A stretch of DNA of 33,571 bases from Neoakkermansia glycaniphila (GTDB lineage: Bacteria; Verrucomicrobiota; Verrucomicrobiia; Verrucomicrobiales; Akkermansiaceae), in the NCBI RefSeq assembly GCF_001683795.1, contig NZ_LIGX01000002.1, positions 322,637 through 356,207 on the forward strand. Direction: 5' to 3'. Positions 16,078-25,392 of this stretch are shown here, piece by piece. The notes below the pieces were generated by a model. It had not been told where the DNA came from. It saw only the letters and a list, made by a program, of their open reading frames with translations, and did not search any database. Position 1 is the stretch's first letter. Every line of letters starts with the position of its first letter. A program made the position numbers and the translations under genes.

Positions 16078-17496
16078 ATGAACGGAACCACCTGCTTCAT
16101 CCTCGCCGCGCTCATCCTTCTCGCGGGCTACCTGTTTTACGGCCGCCTCGTCGAGCGCATCCTCAATCCCCGCCACGACCACCCGCTCCCCTGCGAAACC
16201 AAGGCGGACGGCGTGGACTACGTCGCCCTTCCGCGCTGGAAAATCTTTCTCATCCAGCTCCTCAATATCGCCGGGCTCGGCCCCGTCTTCGGAGCACTCT
16301 CCGGCGCACTCTTCGGCCCCGCCGCACTCCTCTGGATCGTCATCGGCTGCATCATCGGCGGAGCCACGCACGACTTCCTCGCCGCCATGATGTCCGCCCA
16401 CCACGAAGGGGAAAACCTGCCCGAAACCGTCGGCCGCTACCTCGGCCACAAAATGGGCCACATCCTGCGCCTCCTGTGCGTCGCCCTCTGCACCCTCGTC
16501 GGCGTCGTCTTCACCCTCGGCCCCGCAGGCATGCTCGCCTCCCTGCCCGACTCCCTCTCCCTGCTCCATTGGTCGATCATCATCTTCGGCTACTACTTCC
16601 TCGCCACCATCCTGCCCATCCAGACCATCATCGGCCGCATTTACCCCTTCTTTGGCGCGCTATTCATCTTCATGGCGCTCAGCGTCATCGTCATGCTCTT
16701 CGTCAACGGATACGACATCCTGCCAAACACGGACTTCTTCACAGGCACCCACCCCCACGACACCCCCGTCTGGCCCGCCCTCTTCGTCACCATCGCCTGC
16801 GGCGCCATCAGCGGCTTCCATGCCACCCAGTCCCCCCTCATGGTGCGCTGCCTCCCCCGCGTCCGAGACGGCCGCCCCCTCTTCTACGGAGCAATGATCG
16901 CCGAAGGCTTCGTCGCCCTCATCTGGGCCACCGTCGGACTCTCCTTCTACCAGGGGCCGGAAGCCCTCGCCGCCTCCATGTACGACGGCACCCCGTCCTC
17001 CACCGTCACGCAGGTATGCACCACCCTCCTCGGCCCCACCGGAGCCGTCATCGCCCTGCTCGGCGTCGTCGTCCTGCCCATCACCTCCGGCGACACGGCC
17101 CTGCGCTGCTCCCGCCTCATGCTGGCGGACATGCTCAAACTCCCGCAAAAACCGATCCGCAACCGCCTCATCCTCGCCCTACCCCTCTTCGCCATCGCCA
17201 TCTCCCTCACGCAGGTCGACTTCCAGATCGTCTGGCGCTACTTCGGCTGGTTCAACCAGGCCATCGCCGCCATCACGCTCTGGACCATCTCCGTCTTCCT
17301 CCGCAAACGCGGTTCATGGCACTGGATCACCACCGTACCCGCCATGTTCATGACGGCCATGTGCATCACCTACCTCCTGTGCAGCAAGGAAAGCTTCGGA
17401 TTGGACATGATGAGCTCCACTGCAGCGGGCATCATCGCCTCCATGCTTCTTGCCGCCCTCTTCATGATGCACATCCCGGACGAAACCGACGAATAG
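16078..17496 (+). CDS. cstA: CstA-family transporter (carbon starvation protein, short form)
   Basis: A multi-pass membrane protein of 472 residues in the CstA family, whose members import peptides or pyruvate. Landmarks are the N-terminal NPRHDHPLPCE region, LNIAGLGPVFGALSGALFGP, the GGATHDF motif (CstA signature in the form GAxHDF), and the conserved stretch around ISGFHATQSPLMVR. The E. coli protein is about 700 residues, so this is the short type found in many anaerobes. It follows the CDF gene by 42 bases. Substrate is uncertain. Confidence 0.88.
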   Translation: MNGTTCFILAALILLAGYLFYGRLVERILNPRHDHPLPCETKADGVDYVALPRWKIFLIQLLNIAGLGPVFGALSGALFGPAALLWIVIGCIIGGATHDFLAAMMSAHHEGENLPETVGRYLGHKMGHILRLLCVALCTLVGVVFTLGPAGMLASLPDSLSLLHWSIIIFGYYFLATILPIQTIIGRIYPFFGALFIFMALSVIVMLFVNGYDILPNTDFFTGTHPHDTPVWPALFVTIACGAISGFHATQSPLMVRCLPRVRDGRPLFYGAMIAEGFVALIWATVGLSFYQGPEALAASMYDGTPSSTVTQVCTTLLGPTGAVIALLGVVVLPITSGDTALRCSRLMLADMLKLPQKPIRNRLILALPLFAIAISLTQVDFQIVWRYFGWFNQAIAAITLWTISVFLRKRGSWHWITTVPAMFMTAMCITYLLCSKESFGLDMMSSTAAGIIASMLLAALFMMHIPDETDE

Positions 17497-17665
17497 GCCG
17501 TTCCGAATTCCCGGTTACCCCGGCAATCAGCAGCCTGTATCCGAACCGTTCTACCCCCTCCGTCGCAGGAGGAACGGCCAATATGACACAACCACACATC
17601 CGCCCCCAAGTATTTCTTTCCTTGCACTTGATTTCCCGGCGGCATCCTGATAACTTCTTGGCACG

Positions 17666-18988
17666 ATGAAGAGCCTGAAAATCCTGCTGTTGACCCTCGG
17701 CCTCACCATGGGACAGGCACTGTGCCAGACGGAAGATCCGGAATACCTCAATCCCGACCGTTTCCTCCCGTCTCCGGTTGCCCAGCCCAAGCCCGCCCCC
17801 CGGCCGGGAGTCCCCGCACTCCCGACTTCCCCTTCGGCTCCTCCCATCGCCGCTGAAGTGGACGAACCCGGCCAGCAACCGGCCCATACCGCCGCCCCCA
17901 TCGCCGAAGCCGTACCCGTCGAACTCGTCGAGCAGGATCAAACACGCGTCGCCGTCCTCTGTTACCACAACTTCAGCCAGACCAAACCCGTCACGGACAT
18001 GCGCATCCGCACCTCCGTCTTCCGCCAGCAAATGGAGCAGATACGGAACTCCGGCATCACCGTCATCTCCATGGACGACTTCCTCGACTGGAAAACGGGC
18101 AGCAAAAAACTCCCGGCAGAATGTATCCTCATCACCATCGACGACGGCTGGAAGGGCACCTACACGGATGCCTATCCCATCCTCCGTGAAATGGGTTTTC
18201 CCTTCACCATCTTCATCTACACCGACTTCATCACCGGATACGGCGACGCCATGTCGCACGACATGATCCGCGAAATGATGGCCCACGGCGCCACCGTAGG
18301 CAGCCACTCCTCCAAGCACCTGTACCCGCGCGTCTGGAAAAAACTCACCCAGGGCACCCCGGCGTATGCCGAACTCGTCCAGCAGGAACTCGGCAACTCG
18401 GCCAACACGCTCCGCACCCTCTTCCAGACCCCCGTACTCACCTACTGCTACCCTGGCGGCTACAACACTCCGGAAATGGTCGAGAAAGCCCCCTCCTTCA
18501 ACTACAAGGCGGCCTTCACCGTCGTCGGCAAGAAAACGACGCACGACAGTGAAAACTACCTCATTCCCCGCTATGTCATCGAAGGCGGCAAACCTTACAC
18601 CTTCCAGCGGGCGCTGAATTTCAGACAGACAGGAGGGAACGACGCCCCCGGCTCCGCCACAGGAAGCGCCAACCTGCCGCCGCCTCCCTTCCCCGTCGTC
18701 CCGGCGGCCAACCAGGTCTCCACCGTCAACATCCCCATCATCTCCGCCGACCTCTCCAGCATACCGGGACTTTTGCCCCAGCTCTCCAACTTCGACATGA
18801 AAGTCAGCGGATTCGGCCGCGTTCCCTTCGAATTCGACGCCCAGAAAAAACTCCTCTTCTGGAAACCTGACCGCCGCATCTACAACTCCGACATCACCGT
18901 CCAAATCCAATGGAAAACGGCAGGAGGAAACCTGCCTCACACTGCCCGGTGGAGCTTCAAAATCTCCCCGGAAATTCCCCTCAACTGA
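17666..18988 (+). CDS. Exported polysaccharide deacetylase (NodB-like)
   Basis: A 440-residue exported protein. A Sec signal peptide (core 5-18, cleavage around QALC-Q at 20) is followed by a Pro-rich linker (36-90) and a NodB-type deacetylase domain at about 94-310. The domain has the TIDDG motif (Asp159/Asp160) and HSSKH (His214/His218), giving the catalytic base and metal ligands; VAVLCYHNF is the usual first strand. The C-terminal part (325-440) is beta-rich and may be a binding domain. Substrates could be N-acetylated glycan such as peptidoglycan or mucin. A 169-base gap from cstA without a visible terminator precedes it. Confidence 0.85.
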   Translation: MKSLKILLLTLGLTMGQALCQTEDPEYLNPDRFLPSPVAQPKPAPRPGVPALPTSPSAPPIAAEVDEPGQQPAHTAAPIAEAVPVELVEQDQTRVAVLCYHNFSQTKPVTDMRIRTSVFRQQMEQIRNSGITVISMDDFLDWKTGSKKLPAECILITIDDGWKGTYTDAYPILREMGFPFTIFIYTDFITGYGDAMSHDMIREMMAHGATVGSHSSKHLYPRVWKKLTQGTPAYAELVQQELGNSANTLRTLFQTPVLTYCYPGGYNTPEMVEKAPSFNYKAAFTVVGKKTTHDSENYLIPRYVIEGGKPYTFQRALNFRQTGGNDAPGSATGSANLPPPPFPVVPAANQVSTVNIPIISADLSSIPGLLPQLSNFDMKVSGFGRVPFEFDAQKKLLFWKPDRRIYNSDITVQIQWKTAGGNLPHTARWSFKISPEIPLN

Positions 18989-19011
18989 TCCACTCGCACC
19001 GCCAAACCGTC

Positions 19012-19761
19012 ATGAACAGTTCTACCATCTCCCTCCTTCTCCCGGCAGCCCTCGTCTGCTGTACCACGGCAAATGCTCTCCCTTCCTCACTGAAACCCGA
19101 ACCGCACCAACGCGACCCCTACAATTGGCAGGCTCGCCACGAATCCATTGTGGAACGGCACAAAACCGTCAAACCGGAATACGTCGTCATCGGAGACAGC
19201 ATCACCCACCGCTGGGGAGGCGACCCGGTCGATACCGACCGCAAAATGGGCCGCCCGGGCGCAGCGTATTGGGATGACCTCTTCCAAAGCCACACCGCCA
19301 CCAACATGGGCTTCGGCTTCGATTATGTGGACAATGCCTATTACCGGGTGCAACATGGAGAACTCGACGGCACCTCGCCCCGCGTCATCGTCCTGCTCAT
19401 CGGCACCAACAACCTCGGCCACCGTAAAGACACCGCCGAACAATGCGCGGCCAATGTCAAAGCTTTCGTCCAGCTCCTCCGGACAAAATGCCCTTCCAGC
19501 AAAATCCTCATCCTCGGCATCCTTCCCCGGAAAGAAGAACAACTGGCTCCCGTCATCAGCAAAACCAATGCGCTGGTCTCCAAGCTCCAGAACCGCAAAA
19601 ACATCTTCTTCCGGGATATTTCCCCGGCCTTCACGGCTCCGGGCAGCACCCTCGCCAGCCCGGCCCTGTTCAGCGACACCGTCCACCCCAATGCAGCCGG
19701 ATATGCCAAACTGACGGAACAGCTCAAACCCATCCTGAAACAAATCGACCCGCAATACTGA
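19012..19761 (+). CDS. Exported SGNH/GDSL esterase (PAF-acetylhydrolase-like)
   Basis: A 249-residue SGNH hydrolase. It has a signal peptide (core 6-18, cleavage near ANA-LP at 22). Block I is VVIGDSITH with Ser63, block III is LIGTNN (Asn133), and block V is SDTVHPNAAGY with Asp222/His225, so the catalytic triad is complete. The layout with KPEYVV, NMGFGFDYVDNAYYR and GELDGTSPRV resembles the platelet-activating-factor-acetylhydrolase IB-like branch, often annotated as esterase or sialate O-acetylesterase-like. The ATG at 19012 is chosen because it gives the signal peptide. It is 23 bases after the deacetylase and 11 before its paralogue. Confidence 0.88.
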   Translation: MNSSTISLLLPAALVCCTTANALPSSLKPEPHQRDPYNWQARHESIVERHKTVKPEYVVIGDSITHRWGGDPVDTDRKMGRPGAAYWDDLFQSHTATNMGFGFDYVDNAYYRVQHGELDGTSPRVIVLLIGTNNLGHRKDTAEQCAANVKAFVQLLRTKCPSSKILILGILPRKEEQLAPVISKTNALVSKLQNRKNIFFRDISPAFTAPGSTLASPALFSDTVHPNAAGYAKLTEQLKPILKQIDPQY

Positions 19762-19772
19762 TCTCTCCGGCC

Positions 19773-20519
19773 ATGACGCCTCACATCCTGAATGCAAAAG
19801 AAATCGAGGACATCCTCCGGCAGCACGGCCTCGTCCTGCCGGAAACCATGCACCCCGAACCCCACCAGCGCGACCAGTACAACTGGGCAGCACGCCACGC
19901 TTCCATCAAGGAACGCCATCGCACGGTAAAACCGGAATACGTCATCCTTGGAGACAGCATCACACACTGCTGGGGAGGAGAACCCGCCGATGCGGACCGC
20001 AAAATGCCCCGCCACGGCATCGACTCCTGGAACAGCCTGTTCGAAGGCCACACCGCCACCAACATGGGTTTCGGTTACGACTACGTAGACAATGCCTTCT
20101 ACCGCATCCTCGACGGAGAATTGTCCGGCACATCGCCACGCGTCATCATCGTCCTCATCGGAACCAACGACATCGACACCCTCGCGCTTGCTCCGGAAAC
20201 GTGTGCAGCCCACACCTCCGCCCTGCTGCAGCTCCTGCGCGCCACACAGCCGGAAAGCAAAATCCTCCTGCTCGGCATCATGCCCCGCACGGAACCCCAC
20301 CTTGCCCCTGTCATCAGGCAAACGAACGAAGCCTATTCCCGGCTGGCGGACGGGCAGCACATCCACTTTGCCGACTGCGGTGCCTGCTTCCTCGAAGGCG
20401 ACAGCCTGTTGGCCGACACGCGCTACGTCCTTGACGAAGCCCATCCCTCCACTGCCGGTTACGAAGCCATGGCGGCGACCATTCGTCCGCATCTCAAACG
20501 CATCGATCCGCTGTATTGA
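19773..20519 (+). CDS. SGNH/GDSL esterase, paralogue without signal peptide
   Basis: A 248-residue tandem paralogue of the preceding esterase, alike from residue 28 (HPEPHQRDQYNW) to the end. Block I is VILGDSITH (Ser62), block III is LIGTNDI (Asn132), and block V is LDEAHPSTAGY (Asp221/His224), so it should be active. In place of the signal peptide it starts MTPHILNAKEIEDILRQHGL, which looks soluble, so the protein is predicted to stay in the cytoplasm; no upstream in-frame start adds a signal. It is the last gene of the run, ending 33 bases before the terminator at 20553-20587. Confidence 0.88.
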   Translation: MTPHILNAKEIEDILRQHGLVLPETMHPEPHQRDQYNWAARHASIKERHRTVKPEYVILGDSITHCWGGEPADADRKMPRHGIDSWNSLFEGHTATNMGFGYDYVDNAFYRILDGELSGTSPRVIIVLIGTNDIDTLALAPETCAAHTSALLQLLRATQPESKILLLGIMPRTEPHLAPVIRQTNEAYSRLADGQHIHFADCGACFLEGDSLLADTRYVLDEAHPSTAGYEAMAATIRPHLKRIDPLY

Positions 20520-20552
20520 CCGGAAAACCGCCGGATTCACCTCTCCACCCAT

Positions 20553-20587
20553 AAAAAAGCATCTTCCTCTTCGGAAGATGCTTTTTT
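20553..20587. terminator. Bidirectional intrinsic terminator
   Basis: A perfect stem (GCATCTTCC / GGAAGATGC, extended by A6/T6) around a TCTTC loop, flanked by A6 on the left and T6 on the right. It can therefore stop transcription in both directions between two convergent genes: the esterase ending at 20519 and the hydrolase ending at 20612. Confidence 0.92.
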
Positions 20588-20611
20588 CTGTCAATCGTCG
20601 CGTAAAACGTG

Positions 20612-21634
20612 CTACCTCTTCTTCGCCGGCACCTTCACGAGCTGCGCTTTCAATCCCTGCACGGACTTCACCTTGGCGCTGGCGAGGGGGCGTGACGGAT
20701 CGGCCTGATCCTGCGGAGCGCCGCACTGTACCGTCAAAGCCTCTCCGGGGAAAACAACCGTCGCATTTCCGAACACGAACGAACCTTCCCTTTTCCCTTG
20801 CGCCTGCTCAAACACCAGTGCATGACCATCCAGCAGAAGACCGTTCGACCCTTCATTGCGGATCGTCACCGTATTGTCAGGGGCGACCGTCACGGAGGCT
20901 TTCGGCTGGGACACCTTCAGCACGGGCACAAGGCGGGCGTACGTCAACTCGGCCAGCCTCCTTGCACCCGCCGCCATCGGATGCAAGCCGTCCTTGTACC
21001 ATTCCGGGTGCGTGGACATCGCCGTATAGGCATCCATCGTCAGCGTCTTCTTGTCGCGGGAAATCTTGTCCAGCAGCTTCTCGGCCGTCGGACGGTTCTT
21101 GGCGGAACCGTTATCCTGATTGGAATACTTGTGCTCGGGCTGGTACACATTGCCCGGGAACGTCTTCTGCCCCGGCTGCCCGCGGAAATCCGGCCCCAGC
21201 CTGTTCCAGATCACCACCGGCACACTCTGCCTGCCGCCCCTCCATGCATCGATCAGCTCCTTATACCCTTTCTCGTACAAAACCGGATCCCACCATGCTC
21301 CCGTATCGTTGATCCCCAGATTGCAAACGTACACATCCCCCTTGAACGCGATGGCCGCCTGATGCTCCTTCGTATCGCCGTACCAGCGTCCTCTCTGCTT
21401 CTGGCTCGGATAATCGCCGCACGTTTTCCCGGAATTGCCGAAATTGCGCACCTCGTATTCCGGGCCCATCAGATCGCCGAGATACTTGGGATAATTGGAC
21501 TGGTCGCGCTGGGCGATACCGAGACCGAACGTAATACTGTCGCCCACACAGGCGACTTTCGTTTTCTCTGCCAATGCGGAAGAACCCAGCAGCGACACGG
21601 CTGCCATCAAAACGGAAAAGGAACGGAATGACAT
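20612..21634 (-). CDS. Exported SGNH hydrolase with C-terminal beta domain
   Basis: A 340-residue exported esterase of the SGNH fold. The signal peptide is 1-22 (cleavage at ALA-E). Block I is VACVGDSITFG (Ser33), block II is NFGNSG, block III is NLGINDT (Asn109), and block V is YKDGLHPMAAG (Asp215/His218). The last ~100 residues (240-340) are beta-rich and resemble the accessory domain seen with some sialate O-acetylesterases. The ATG at 21634 gives the signal peptide; the frame is open for 25 further codons. It is divergent from the metalloprotease and not close to the other two esterases in sequence. The likely role is removal of O-acetyl groups from glycans (inference). Confidence 0.85.
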   Translation of the reverse strand: MSFRSFSVLMAAVSLLGSSALAEKTKVACVGDSITFGLGIAQRDQSNYPKYLGDLMGPEYEVRNFGNSGKTCGDYPSQKQRGRWYGDTKEHQAAIAFKGDVYVCNLGINDTGAWWDPVLYEKGYKELIDAWRGGRQSVPVVIWNRLGPDFRGQPGQKTFPGNVYQPEHKYSNQDNGSAKNRPTAEKLLDKISRDKKTLTMDAYTAMSTHPEWYKDGLHPMAAGARRLAELTYARLVPVLKVSQPKASVTVAPDNTVTIRNEGSNGLLLDGHALVFEQAQGKREGSFVFGNATVVFPGEALTVQCGAPQDQADPSRPLASAKVKSVQGLKAQLVKVPAKKR

Positions 21635-21845
21635 GGTAAAAAATAAATTGATCGCCGAATACTTTACCAGATACGAACAATGAAACAAGTTCAAACAGCC
21701 GATCGGCAATTTTCAGCCTTCCGGGCCACATCACGAACGTTCGGCATGGGGCAGGCTCCGGCCGCACGCAGCTTTCTCGCAGCAGACCGCCGCCGCATCC
21801 GAAAACGGAACCGGCACGAAACCAGTCGTTTTCGCAGATAAATAT

Positions 21846-21872
21846 TTGACATCGACTAACCGTTATGATAAT
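21846..21872 (+). promoter_or_regulatory. Likely promoter of the metalloprotease gene
   Basis: TTGACA (21846-21851) followed by 12 bases and TATGATAAT (21864-21872); reading GATAAT as the -10 gives a 15-base spacer. The same arrangement precedes the vWA-ankyrin gene (27681-27707). If right, the transcript begins only a few bases before the ATG at 21885 and would be almost leaderless. Confidence 0.4.
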
Positions 21873-21884
21873 GACATACCAAGT

Positions 21885-24800
21885 ATGTCACATTTTGCAT
21901 CACGATTTCTGCATTATTCCATCGTCATTTTTTGCACGAGCGCCATATCCCATGCCGCCGAAACCGGCGATCTCCCGCACCTGAAAGCCCATTGGAATTT
22001 CGATGAAGCACGGGATTGGCACAATATGCCTTACCCATTCACGCAGCCGCTCTCCGAAACACGCGACTCCGTCGGAAAAAACAACCTGTCCATCAACGAC
22101 AAACTCGACCCCGTCAAGGCATGGGCATCCGGCAGGCAGTTTTCGGCCGTACGTTTCGATGCTCCCGGCCAGTTTCTGAAAGCGGCGCAACCGCTGAACA
22201 CCTTGAAAAAAACAGCAGCCCTCTCCTTCTGGCTCAAAACCGACCCTGCAAATTCCGCCGCCAACGGAACGATTATCGGAGACTCGAAGGGCATGGAATG
22301 GGGCACCATCATGCCGGACGGCAAACTGGCGGTTCGCCAGCAAGGCAAAACGATCGCCTCCACATCGCAAAACGTCAATGACAACCAATGGCACCACATC
22401 GTCATCCAAAGGCAGGCGGATACTGGGCAAGTCTCCATCTACATGGACGGAACCCTCAGCGGACAGGGTACCGGAACATCCGGCACGCTGCCCGGAGAAT
22501 ATGCGGGATTCGGCTCCGCACAGGGGGGCCAACAATACATCGGCCTTCTGGATCAAATACACCTTTTCGACAAAACGGTTTCCCCGGAAACCATCCTTCA
22601 ACTGAAAAACAACCACGCACCGAAAGCCTTCCCTCAGGAAACGCTTATCACGCGCGGCAAACCATCGCAGACCGGCAGCATCCTCCACCTGTACACATTC
22701 GACCCCGATCAGGACGCGCTGACCGTCGCCCGGCATGGGCAGGGGCAATACGGCACCGTTCGCTCGAAGGGAGACGGAACCTTCACCTACACATCCGGCA
22801 AAGGATTCACGGGGCGCGACCGCTTCCCCGTCACCGTCACCGACGGCCACGGCGGCTACTCCACCACATTCATGGAGGTACGTGATGAAACGACGATGCC
22901 CAAAACGCCCGTCACCAAATTCACCGGGTACCGTGAACTGCCATCTATCGGCAACGGAAAGGGAAAAACGGGAAACCGCATTCCCGCCGCCATCGACTGG
23001 GATGGAAACGGCATCTTGGACCTGCTCGTTTGCGGCAACAACCGCATCTGGGCTTATAAAAATGCAGGCAAAAAAAGCGCCGAACCCTTCTCCGAACCGA
23101 TTCTCGTACAGGATACAGACGGAAAGGACATCGAAGCGGCCTCCATCGCCACCCTGAAAGCCTCCGGCAGCAAACACCCCCTTCTGATCGTCAGAGACAA
23201 AACAGGCCTCCTCCACACCTACGAATTGGTACTTCCGTCCAAGGCCTCTCCCCGCTTCCGGAAAACGGGAACCATACAGGGTTCCGACGGCAAGGACTTC
23301 AAATGCCCGTCGAACGCCATGGCCTTCGGCGACTACGATAACAACGGCAGCCCCGACCTGCTGGCCGGAGACGGCGGCAGCGGCATCTACCTGTACCGGA
23401 ACACGGGTAAAAAAGGCGAGATGCAACTGAACACGGAACGCGAACACGTCATCCACGGCTCCTATAATCTGGGTCCGTATTTCGCCGATCTGAACGGCGA
23501 CGGCAAAACGGACCTGCTCCACGGCGTCAACTGGGGCAGCATCCACTACTGGATCAACGGCGGAGGCTCCAGCATCATCGACGAAGCCAAAAAAGGCGAC
23601 ATCCAACTCACCGATGCAAACAACGAAATGCCCAAAAAAGGCAACAAAACCGTCCTGCGAGCCATGAACGGCACCTTGGGAGCCTTGGCCGACTTCAACG
23701 GCGACGGCATCATCGACCTGGTTCTCGGCAGTTACAACGACGGCATGCTCGCGCTGGCATACGGTGTCGACCCGAACGAAGCCGGACGCAACCTCGCCAA
23801 AATCGAGCAAATCTACAACGGGCACGAAACCGACCTCGGCAAATATCTGGAAGCGGATGGGCAGAAAATGCTCAACCGGTACAAAACGTTGAACCGCGAA
23901 TGGATCACATGGGCCACATCCCTCCCCACCGTCGCCCAGCGTGAACAAGCATACCGGCAACTCAAAAAACACATCGCCAAATACCCCTTCCTCAAACGAA
24001 GCCAACTCGATGCATGGGTCAAGCGCAAAGACGGAAAAATCACCGAATTCGGCCCCATGCACCATGTGCCCGGCATCGTCGTCATGAACTGGGTCACACT
24101 CCATAACCTCAAGCCTGACAGCATGGCCCACAGAATCGACGTGGCCGACACCCTCGGACTGAAAGGACTGGACAGGGAACAGTATCTGAAATCGGGCGTC
24201 GCTGTGGCGGACAACTCCAAATGCTCGGACGGCCAGATGATGGCCATTCGGGACTTCATGCACTACCACCCCCGCATCCTCTTCCCGGACGATCACATCT
24301 CCATCGACCAGAACATGGGAGACGGCCGTGAAGCCATGTCCTACGTCTTCAAATCCAACAAAAACACCTTCGGATGCGATGTCGGAGGCCCTGCATGCGA
24401 AAGCGCGCGCGACCTCGTACAGGCTGCCGAAAAACATCTGGGCAAGGATTCCGCCAAGGGAGACTACTTCACCTTCGTCATGGGCCATGAAGTCTGCCAT
24501 TCCCTCGACGCCTACGTCTATGGCCGCACCAACAAAAACCTTGCCGACCGCTGGAACGGCATGCTCGTCTATGCAGCCAACAACGGAGGCGCCGTCGACC
24601 TCATCGTCCCTCGGGAAGACGGATTGTTCGACCTTGGAAAAACACAAGAGCAATTCAAGCAAAAAGGCCTCTGGGACGGCCAATCGCCATGGAACGAAGC
24701 CTGGAAGAAATATTGGAACTCCTGCCCCTACAAAGACCTCGCCTTCATGCGAGGCAACATCGGATGGTTCCTTGAAGCCAAACAGGAAACGCTCGCCACG

Positions 24801-25130
24801 CAGGCCAACCACCACTGGGCCGGATCGGAAGCCCGCCTCGTCGGAGCCATCGACCGGTACAACCGAGGCTACAAGGCCAACATCAACGAAGTCGTCTTCT
24901 TCCTTGACCTCCTTTCCGCGGGCCTCAATGAAATCCCCATGTACAACATCACGGCGACCAAATCGCCTAACCGCGCCCAATTCGATGTGGAAAAGGCATG
25001 GCTGGAACGCAACGACGACGGCTTCATCACCAAAATCACCATCGGCCCCCGCGTATATGAATTCGAACTCGACTCCAAAGGCAAAGTCATTGCCATCAAA
25101 AACCATCCCTTCATCAACGAAATGAAATAA
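21885..25130 (+). CDS. Secreted LamG / FG-GAP / HExxH metalloprotease, 1081 aa
   Basis: A large exported multidomain protein. The signal peptide is 1-24 (cleavage SHA-AE). Domains in order: LamG/concanavalin-like glycan-binding at 33-240 (SFWLKTD, WHHIVIQRQ, YIGLLDQIHLF), a cadherin-like/tandem-95 beta domain at 244-335 (GDGTFTYTSGKGFTGRD, VTVTDGHGG), an FG-GAP/VCBS-type beta-propeller at about 355-625 with four calcium-binding-like turns (DWDGNGILDL, DYDNNGSPDL, DLNGDGKTDL, DFNGDGIIDL), and a C-terminal zincin from about 640 with HEVCH (His868, Glu869, His872). The third zinc ligand is not certain; Glu residues near 970-990 are candidates. The ATG at 21885 is used since it yields the signal peptide. 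Confidence 0.85.
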   Translation: MSHFASRFLHYSIVIFCTSAISHAAETGDLPHLKAHWNFDEARDWHNMPYPFTQPLSETRDSVGKNNLSINDKLDPVKAWASGRQFSAVRFDAPGQFLKAAQPLNTLKKTAALSFWLKTDPANSAANGTIIGDSKGMEWGTIMPDGKLAVRQQGKTIASTSQNVNDNQWHHIVIQRQADTGQVSIYMDGTLSGQGTGTSGTLPGEYAGFGSAQGGQQYIGLLDQIHLFDKTVSPETILQLKNNHAPKAFPQETLITRGKPSQTGSILHLYTFDPDQDALTVARHGQGQYGTVRSKGDGTFTYTSGKGFTGRDRFPVTVTDGHGGYSTTFMEVRDETTMPKTPVTKFTGYRELPSIGNGKGKTGNRIPAAIDWDGNGILDLLVCGNNRIWAYKNAGKKSAEPFSEPILVQDTDGKDIEAASIATLKASGSKHPLLIVRDKTGLLHTYELVLPSKASPRFRKTGTIQGSDGKDFKCPSNAMAFGDYDNNGSPDLLAGDGGSGIYLYRNTGKKGEMQLNTEREHVIHGSYNLGPYFADLNGDGKTDLLHGVNWGSIHYWINGGGSSIIDEAKKGDIQLTDANNEMPKKGNKTVLRAMNGTLGALADFNGDGIIDLVLGSYNDGMLALAYGVDPNEAGRNLAKIEQIYNGHETDLGKYLEADGQKMLNRYKTLNREWITWATSLPTVAQREQAYRQLKKHIAKYPFLKRSQLDAWVKRKDGKITEFGPMHHVPGIVVMNWVTLHNLKPDSMAHRIDVADTLGLKGLDREQYLKSGVAVADNSKCSDGQMMAIRDFMHYHPRILFPDDHISIDQNMGDGREAMSYVFKSNKNTFGCDVGGPACESARDLVQAAEKHLGKDSAKGDYFTFVMGHEVCHSLDAYVYGRTNKNLADRWNGMLVYAANNGGAVDLIVPREDGLFDLGKTQEQFKQKGLWDGQSPWNEAWKKYWNSCPYKDLAFMRGNIGWFLEAKQETLATQANHHWAGSEARLVGAIDRYNRGYKANINEVVFFLDLLSAGLNEIPMYNITATKSPNRAQFDVEKAWLERNDDGFITKITIGPRVYEFELDSKGKVIAIKNHPFINEMK

Positions 25131-25135
25131 GGCAC

Positions 25136-25166
25136 AGGGCCGGGCATGCAGAGAAAACCCGGCCCT
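25136..25166. terminator. GC-rich hairpin after the metalloprotease gene
   Basis: Perfect 9-bp stem AGGGCCGGG / CCCGGCCCT with a 13-base loop, 6 bases after the stop codon. It has no T-tract, so a weak terminator or an mRNA 3'-end stabilising structure is possible. Confidence 0.5.
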
Positions 25167-25197
25167 CACGCCATCATCGCCAGCAGCGGATCAAAAC

Positions 25198-25223
25198 GGG
25201 GCTTCCCAACAATGGGAAGCCCC
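25198..25223. terminator. 10-bp hairpin between convergent genes
   Basis: Perfect stem GGGGCTTCCC / GGGAAGCCCC with a 6-base loop, in the 262-base gap 25131-25392. No U-tract on either side. The remainder of the gap shows nothing recognisable. Confidence 0.45.
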
Positions 25224-25392
25224 GCAATGCATCAACGATCAGACATCTTCCGGCCGAACCATGGCCGCTCCGCCACCGTACATACCTGCACCACGGCACA
25301 TGATGCCGCATGGCCGCCTATCAAAAGGCCACGCGGATACATACCCTGTGCAAAAACCTGCTGCAGCAAAACACCGGAACGTCTCGCCGCAC

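Noticed and set aside
14929..16569. 546-codon minus-strand frame opposite the CDF and cstA genes
   Set aside because: Shadow of two membrane transporters; composition is acidic without motifs.
17497..17665. Promoter search before the deacetylase gene
   Set aside because: TTGCAC and TGATAA are present but 20 bases apart; too weak to report.
21900..25169. 1089-codon open frame on the minus strand opposite the metalloprotease
   Set aside because: Same codon-bias shadow; the plus strand encodes a clear signal peptide, LamG, propeller and HExxH motif.
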